Assembly (NCBI RefSeq): GCF_014645195.1
Contig: NZ_BMLK01000014.1
Location: forward strand, 62,001 to 126,000
Direction: 5' to 3'
DNA length: 64,000 bases
Source: Novosphingobium indicum
GTDB lineage: Bacteria > Pseudomonadota > Alphaproteobacteria > Sphingomonadales > Sphingomonadaceae
The translations under genes and the position numbers were made by a program. Positions within the stretch are counted from its first letter, which is position 1. Each line of letters begins with the position of its first letter. Shown one piece after another: positions 59,817 through 64,000 of the stretch. The notes below the pieces were generated by a model. That model worked only from the letters and a program-made list of their open reading frames with translations. It was not told the origin of the DNA and did not search any database.

Positions 59817-60391
59817 AGGTCCTTTTCGCCCAACCAGTGCTCGGTTTCCGGTGCCATGTAGTGCGTCATCCGGTCGAGCAGGGCCTCGGGTTCGCGTTCG
59901 ATCATCAGCATCGCGCGGTGGCGTTCCTGCAGGAAGCCTTCCTCCACGATCTTGTCGATGAATTGGGTGAGGCCGTCATAGAAATCACCCACGTTGAGCA
60001 GGCCGACCGGCTTCTGGTGATAGCCCAGCTGCGCCCAGCACCAGGCTTCGAACATTTCCTCGAACGTGCCGATGCCGCCGGGCAGAGTGACGAAGCCGTC
60101 CGCCAGTTTGGCCATCATCGCCTTGCGTTCGTGCATGGTCTTCACGACGTGCAGTTCGGTGATGCCGTGATGATCCTTCTCTCGCGCGCGCAGCGCCTCG
60201 GGGATGACGCCGATCACTTCGCCGCCCGCCGCGCATACGGCATCGGCAATCACGCCCATCAGGCCGACTTCGCCGCCGCCATAGACAAGGCCGATGCCGC
60301 GCCGGGCGAGCAGGGTGCCGAACTGCTCGGCGGCTTCGCGATAGAGAGGGTTCCGGCCCGGAGAGGAGCCGAGGTAGACGCAGATGCGCAT
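59813..60391 (-). CDS. LOG-family protein (purine nucleotide phosphoribohydrolase)
   Basis: Predicted 192 aa of the TIGR00730 lysine-decarboxylase-like family. 'VCVYLGSSPG'-type N-terminus (here ICVYLGSSPGRNPLY), 'GLVYGGGEVGLMGVIADAV', 'MHERKAMMAKLADGFVTLPGGIGTFEEMFEAW' with the PGGxGTxxE motif. Members cleave cytokinin riboside 5'-monophosphates or AMP to base plus ribose 5-phosphate. AMP nucleosidase activity would feed adenine into this cluster (inference). Encoded 30 bp downstream of the phosphoribosyltransferase gene. Confidence 0.9.
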   Translation of the reverse strand: MRICVYLGSSPGRNPLYREAAEQFGTLLARRGIGLVYGGGEVGLMGVIADAVCAAGGEVIGVIPEALRAREKDHHGITELHVVKTMHERKAMMAKLADGFVTLPGGIGTFEEMFEAWCWAQLGYHQKPVGLLNVGDFYDGLTQFIDKIVEEGFLQERHRAMLMIEREPEALLDRMTHYMAPETEHWLGEKDL

Positions 60392-60421
60392 GGGGGGTGT
60401 TTCTTTCGTAAGAGAGGGGGG

Positions 60422-60955
60422 TCAGGAAAGCCGTTCAGGCACAGACAGCGCTTCCTCGACGATGCTGTCCTTGGTGCCGACCGATTCCCAGGGGAAGACG
60501 AACCAGCGCTTGTCCTTGGTGCGATCGATCATGTCGGCCCACAGGTCGACTTCGACTTTCGAGCTCTGGTTGTTGATCACCACGGCGAAGCGCAGATTGG
60601 TGCTGTCGCATCCGCTTTCGGCGAGCTGGCCGCGGATATAGTCGATGGTGCCGCCGCTGTCGTTGATGTCGTCGACGAAGAGCATGCGCTTGCCCTCGGC
60701 CGTCATCCCAGCGACTTTGGCCAGCAGCTCGTCGGCGAAGCCGGGTACTTTCGAGGAGTGGTCGATCGAAAGCATCGGCAGTTCGAGCTGGTGCGAGATA
60801 TAGACTGCCGGCACCAGGCCGCCCCGTCCCACGCCGATCACGAAGTCCGGCATCCATCCGCTCTCGCGCACCTTGCGCGAGAGGATGCGGACCTTGGCGA
60901 GGAAGTCCTCGTAGTATTCGAGGTAGTGAAGTTCGGGTTCGGCGGTCTGGCTCAT
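60422..60955 (-). CDS. Purine phosphoribosyltransferase-like protein
   Basis: Predicted 177 aa of the type I PRTase fold. 'MPDFVIGVGRGGLVPAVYISHQL' and the PRPP-binding motif 'RMLFVDDINDSGGTI' are present, followed by 'WFVFPWE', common in xanthine/hypoxanthine PRTases. It would salvage a purine base to its nucleotide, the opposite of the neighbouring degradative genes. Start ATG 60955; a longer in-frame extension is unlikely because it overlaps the LysR stop region. Same strand as the LOG gene, probably co-transcribed. Confidence 0.87.
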   Translation of the reverse strand: MSQTAEPELHYLEYYEDFLAKVRILSRKVRESGWMPDFVIGVGRGGLVPAVYISHQLELPMLSIDHSSKVPGFADELLAKVAGMTAEGKRMLFVDDINDSGGTIDYIRGQLAESGCDSTNLRFAVVINNQSSKVEVDLWADMIDRTKDKRWFVFPWESVGTKDSIVEEALSVPERLS

Positions 60956-61040
60956 CGGTCGCGAATCCTGTGCGGCAGATGTTGGGAAGAACCCTCGGTT
61001 ATATGCCGCCATGCGCGATGCGCAATTGCAGCGGTGCGCT

Positions 61041-61982
61041 TCAGCTGCCGTTTTCCTCGGGCATCTGCATCGAGACGGGATAGCTGAGCTGCGCAAAGCC
61101 GTTCTCGATTTCGCCGAGCACGATGCTGGCCGCATAAGACGGGTTGCGCGCCGAGTTGGTACAAAGCGCCAGCGTCATCGGCCTCAGCAGCGCGTCGGAA
61201 ATGCGTGTGAAGGAAAGCAGGCCGGCTTTCACTTCGGTGATGACGTCGAGCGATGTCAGTACGCCGATGCCGACGCCCTCGAGCACCAGCGACGTGATCA
61301 TCTGGATGTTGTCCGAGCTTACCTTGCGTTCCAGTTCCATGCCCGTCGCGCCTTCGAGCACCGCGACTTGCTGGCAGACCGCGAGCGGTTCGGCCGGCAC
61401 GATCACAGGCATGCCCGTGGAGGCGGAGAAGCGCGCCTCGCGCTGCTGGCCGAGCGGATGGTCGGGCAGGGTAACGAAGCCGAGCACGACTTCCACGAAG
61501 GCGCGCACCGACAGGTCGCGGTAGGATTGCGGTTCGAACAGGATGCCGAAGTCGACTTCCCCACTGGCGACGGCCTTTCGGACTTCGTCGTTCTCGAGAA
61601 CTTTCACGCCCACGCTGATGCCGGGATAGCGGCTCTGGATGGAACGGATCGCGGCCGGGATGTGGCCTTTTGCCAGCGCATCGATGATGGCCATTTCCAC
61701 GTGGCCGCGCTTCAGCCCGCGCAAGTCCTCTATCTGGGCGCGAACATCGACCATGTTCTTTTCCCAGCGATTGCCGGCCGCCATCATGATTTCGCCGGCG
61801 GCGGTCAATCGCAGGCCGCTGGGTAGTCGCTCGAACAGCGGCGTGCCGATTTCGGCTTCCACGTTGAGGATCTGCCGGGCGATGGCGGACGCGGAGACAT
61901 TGAGTTCGTCGGCCGCCTTGCGGATCGAGCCCAGCCGACCGACGGCCATGAAGTAACGAAGGAAACGCGAAAACGCCGGCAT
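61041..61982 (-). CDS. LysR-family transcriptional regulator, probable controller of the purine cluster
   Basis: Predicted 313 aa. HTH at residues 3-60 ('RYFMAVGRLGSIRKAADELNVSASAIARQI', 'EAEIGTPLFERLPSGLRLTAAG') and an effector domain from about 90 ('GHVEMAIIDALAKGHIPAAIRS', 'VDFGILFEPQ', 'GVGIGVLTSLDV'). It lies between the salvage genes and a divergent secreted deaminase gene. A 39-bp motif 25 bp upstream of its ATG recurs before the first gene of the purine cluster, which links the regulator to that cluster. Ligand unknown; urate or another purine is a guess. Confidence 0.9.
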   Translation of the reverse strand: MPAFSRFLRYFMAVGRLGSIRKAADELNVSASAIARQILNVEAEIGTPLFERLPSGLRLTAAGEIMMAAGNRWEKNMVDVRAQIEDLRGLKRGHVEMAIIDALAKGHIPAAIRSIQSRYPGISVGVKVLENDEVRKAVASGEVDFGILFEPQSYRDLSVRAFVEVVLGFVTLPDHPLGQQREARFSASTGMPVIVPAEPLAVCQQVAVLEGATGMELERKVSSDNIQMITSLVLEGVGIGVLTSLDVITEVKAGLLSFTRISDALLRPMTLALCTNSARNPSYAASIVLGEIENGFAQLSYPVSMQMPEENGS

Positions 61983-62007
61983 GATGCTGTCTTTCTGACC
62001 CGCTCTA

Positions 62008-62046
62008 ATTTTTGCAACGCACCGTGGGATTCATTGCGTTTGCTCG
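62008..62046. promoter_or_regulatory. Shared 39-bp motif, site B (probable LysR box)
   Basis: Begins ATTTTTGCAACG and ends CATTGCGTTTGCTCG; partial dyad GCAACG-N12-CATTGC. It matches site A (38592-38630) in 33 of 39 positions. It starts 25 bp upstream of the LysR ATG and ends 185 bp upstream of the divergent secreted deaminase gene, the normal place for a LysR autoregulatory and activating site. Confidence 0.7.
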
Positions 62047-62231
62047 CACCAAGTCAAGTGCCTACCACTTTTGATGACACCGAAAGGTGCGGCAGGCCCG
62101 GCATCCAATGTCACGATCTCTCCCCGTGACGGATGCCGGCCGCTTGCCGAACGTTCGGTTCGGAAGGGCGTGTTCTGTCGTGCAGGGAAAGCACGGGAAG
62201 GGCGCGGATTTCCGATTGCGGGGTATGGGGA

Positions 62232-63797
62232 ATGTTGACGAGCCTTACACAGCGCCTTCCAAAGGCATGCCTGCGCGCATGGGCGCTGGGCTGTGTGGCT
62301 CTTCTGGTTTCTCCTTCCATCGCCAGCGCCGACGCCGAAAGCGAAGCGGCTGCTTCCGCCCTGTTCGATGAGATGTCCGGCAATGCAGCGCAGCTGCGCA
62401 TGTTCCTCCAGGCAATGCCCAAGGGCGGGGACCTGCACAACCACCTCGGCGGCAGCATCTATGCCGAGGACTTTCTCGAAGCCGCTGCGGCGGAAGGCAT
62501 GTGTGCGGACGAGAAGATCGAACGCATCGTGGCTGCGCCGTGCCCGGCCGAGCGGAAGCTGGCAACCATGGCGAAAGATCGAACCTTCGCTTACGCCGCG
62601 CTGATCGATTCCCTCTCCACGCGCGGCCATCAGCGGGGCGTGGGGGCGGACGACGTTTCCGGCCATACCCAGTTCTTCTCCAGCTTCGACAAACTCGGCG
62701 CTGCCTTCCCTCTCGATCCCGGCCGCTGGCTTTCCGCCACGCGCCAGAGCGCCGCGCGCAACAACGTCAGCTACCTGGAGCTCATGAACAATCCGCCGGC
62801 TTTGGTGAAATATGCCATGGCCGGCGGTGACGAGCCTCTGGACGAGGGCGATCTGGGTGCGGTCTATGCGCGAGAGATCGGCACGGTTCGCGGGTTGCTG
62901 GGCAAGGCCATGGCTGAGGTCGATCGGGTCGAGGCCGATGCCCGGCAGGACCTGTCATGCGGCACGAAAGATGCGGCAGCAGGCTGCGACGTCGCCGTGC
63001 ACTATCTCACCTTTGCATGGCGCAGCATGGCGCCGGCAGTCGCTTTCCGCTCACTGATCGCCGGTTTCGCGCTTGCGGATCGAGACCCGCGTTTCGTGGG
63101 CGTCAACATCGTCATGCCCGAAGACGATCCCGTGGCGCTGCGCGACTATGGCCTGCACATGGCGATGTTTCGCTTTCTGGAAGCGAAATACCCTGCCGTT
63201 AGCGTGAGCATGCACGCCGGCGAACTCACGCTCGGGCTGGTGCGTCCCAAGGACCTTAGCGATCACATCGCCCGCGCCGTGGATTCGGGAGCGCGGCGCA
63301 TCGGCCATGGCACCGACATCGCCTATGAGGACGCGGCGCCCGAAACGCTGGCCCGCATGGCGCGTGAGGGCATTGCGGTCGAAGTCAATCTCACCAGCAA
63401 TGCCGTCATTCTCGGCGCCGAGGGCAGTGAGCATCCCATCACCCTCTACCGGAGCATGGGCGTGCCGGTGGTGCTCTCGACCGACGACGAGGGCGTGCTG
63501 CGCTCGGACATGACCAACGAATATCGCCGGGCTGCCATGGAACAGGGGCTGGGCTACGCCGAGCTCAAGGATCTGGCCCGCGCCAGCCTTGAATATGCCT
63601 TCATTCCCGGCGCCAGCTTCTGGCGCGATGCTCGGGCGGAAATGCCGGTATCTGCCTGTACCGCTGCGCTGGCTGACAGGCGCTGCCAGTCCTTCCTCGC
63701 ATCCAGTGAAAAGGCCCGCCTGCAGGCCGATCTGGAAAGCCGTTTCGACCGGTTCGAGCACAGCCTCGACCGCTTCAGACAATCCCAAGGGTCCTAG
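62232..63797 (+). CDS. Exported adenosine deaminase-family protein
   Basis: Predicted 521 aa, longer than cytoplasmic ADA (about 340). A signal peptide (hydrophobic 16-27, cleavage near SIASA, residue 33) is followed by a helical insert region and the ADA core. Zinc ligands His69/His71 are in 'GGDLHNHLGGSIYAEDF'; 'SVSMHAGELTLGL' (His, catalytic Glu), 'ARRIGHGTDIAYE' and 'VVLSTDDEGVLRSDMTNEY' complete the site. This exported ADGF/ADA2-like arrangement suggests deamination of adenosine outside the cytoplasm. Four Cys residues could form disulphides. Divergent from the LysR gene, with the 39-bp motif between them. Confidence 0.87.
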   Translation: MLTSLTQRLPKACLRAWALGCVALLVSPSIASADAESEAAASALFDEMSGNAAQLRMFLQAMPKGGDLHNHLGGSIYAEDFLEAAAAEGMCADEKIERIVAAPCPAERKLATMAKDRTFAYAALIDSLSTRGHQRGVGADDVSGHTQFFSSFDKLGAAFPLDPGRWLSATRQSAARNNVSYLELMNNPPALVKYAMAGGDEPLDEGDLGAVYAREIGTVRGLLGKAMAEVDRVEADARQDLSCGTKDAAAGCDVAVHYLTFAWRSMAPAVAFRSLIAGFALADRDPRFVGVNIVMPEDDPVALRDYGLHMAMFRFLEAKYPAVSVSMHAGELTLGLVRPKDLSDHIARAVDSGARRIGHGTDIAYEDAAPETLARMAREGIAVEVNLTSNAVILGAEGSEHPITLYRSMGVPVVLSTDDEGVLRSDMTNEYRRAAMEQGLGYAELKDLARASLEYAFIPGASFWRDARAEMPVSACTAALADRRCQSFLASSEKARLQADLESRFDRFEHSLDRFRQSQGS

Positions 63798-63951
63798 GAG
63801 GTCGCAAGCTCAAGTCTTGGTCTGAATGACACGCATGGACAATCGCGCTGCACACAGAACGGCGCTCATGCGGGAGAGGTGATCACAATTCGAATGAGGG
63901 GCGAAAGAACGGAGAATGTTCCGTTCGCGCTAAAAAACGGGGTGATTCACG

Positions 63952-64000
63952 ATGGTCAATAACAAGTTCGAAGACGCGCACGCGTTCGCGGGAATGCAGC
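63952..64000 (+). CDS. Start of an unidentified gene (partial)
   Basis: ATG 63952 preceded by GGGGTGA at a proper distance opens a frame (MVNNKFEDAHAFAGMQ) that runs off the window end. Sixteen residues are too few to name a family. Confidence 0.5.
   Translation, partial: MVNNKFEDAHAFAGMQ

Noticed and set aside
63907..63926. Hairpin GAACGGA-N6-TCCGTTC before the last partial gene
   Set aside because: A 7-bp stem with no T-run after it. It could be a weak terminator, but I cannot support that.

Overview
The window looks like chromosomal DNA of a sphingomonad (Alphaproteobacteria, Sphingomonadaceae; Novosphingobium or a close relative is my best guess). Reasons: high GC throughout, a TonB-receptor C-terminus followed by a TPR-sulfotransferase, a large NAD-dependent glutamate dehydrogenase, a Zymomonas-like cytoplasmic GH68 sucrase, and intergenic palindromic repeats of the kind common in this group. 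I see no rRNA, tRNA, CRISPR array, transposase or phage gene.

Layout. (1) 1-5.6 kb: end of a TonB-dependent receptor, a TPR-sulfotransferase, a membrane dipeptidase, and a small probably iron-controlled operon (21-codon leader ORF, small membrane protein, PepSY protein) read leftward from a Fur-like box. (2) 5.6-16.1 kb: a fatty-acid beta-oxidation locus built from two divergent units. fadL-fadD-merR-tesB and a DUF2147 gene read left; thiolase, a fused hydroxyacyl-CoA dehydrogenase/enoyl-CoA hydratase, and acyl-CoA dehydrogenase read right. (3) 16.2-19.8 kb: two FAD oxidoreductases and msrA. (4) 19.9-24.6 kb: a sucrose locus (LacI regulator, MFS sugar transporter, GH68 enzyme, ROK sugar kinase) with a clear 22-bp palindromic operator. 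(5) 24.8-38.4 kb: amino-acid catabolism: NAD-glutamate dehydrogenase; a phenylalanine/tyrosine operon (phhA, hppD, a VOC protein, maiA) with a divergent Lrp regulator; an isolated lower-GC orphan gene; an FGE-like protein; fumC; and a leucine-type dehydrogenase with a divergent Lrp regulator.

(6) 38.6-63.8 kb is the highlight: a nearly complete purine uptake and degradation supercluster. Genes from 38661 to 59659 all read rightward, mostly with 1-11 nt overlaps. Periplasmic nucleosidases and deaminases would release bases. An NCS2 permease would import them. Guanine deaminase, adenine deaminase and XdhABC give urate. PuuD, UraH and UraD give allantoin. PuuE and AllC give ureidoglycine. PucG gives oxalurate plus glycine. 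HpxW-, HpxX-, HpxY- and HpxZ-like proteins would finish at oxamate/oxalate. The HpxX/AtzG-like subunit is not a free gene: it appears as an in-frame C-terminal tail on an SBF-type membrane transporter immediately upstream of, and overlapping, its partner amidase HpxY.

A LysR gene at 61.0-62.0 kb probably controls the system. A 39-bp motif (33/39 identical) occurs only twice that I could find: just upstream of the first gene of the supercluster and in the LysR/secreted-deaminase divergent region, 23 kb away. The joints between sub-operons of this cluster are filled with palindromic repeats, one of which supplies the ribosome binding site of puuE. The window ends 49 nt into an unidentified gene.
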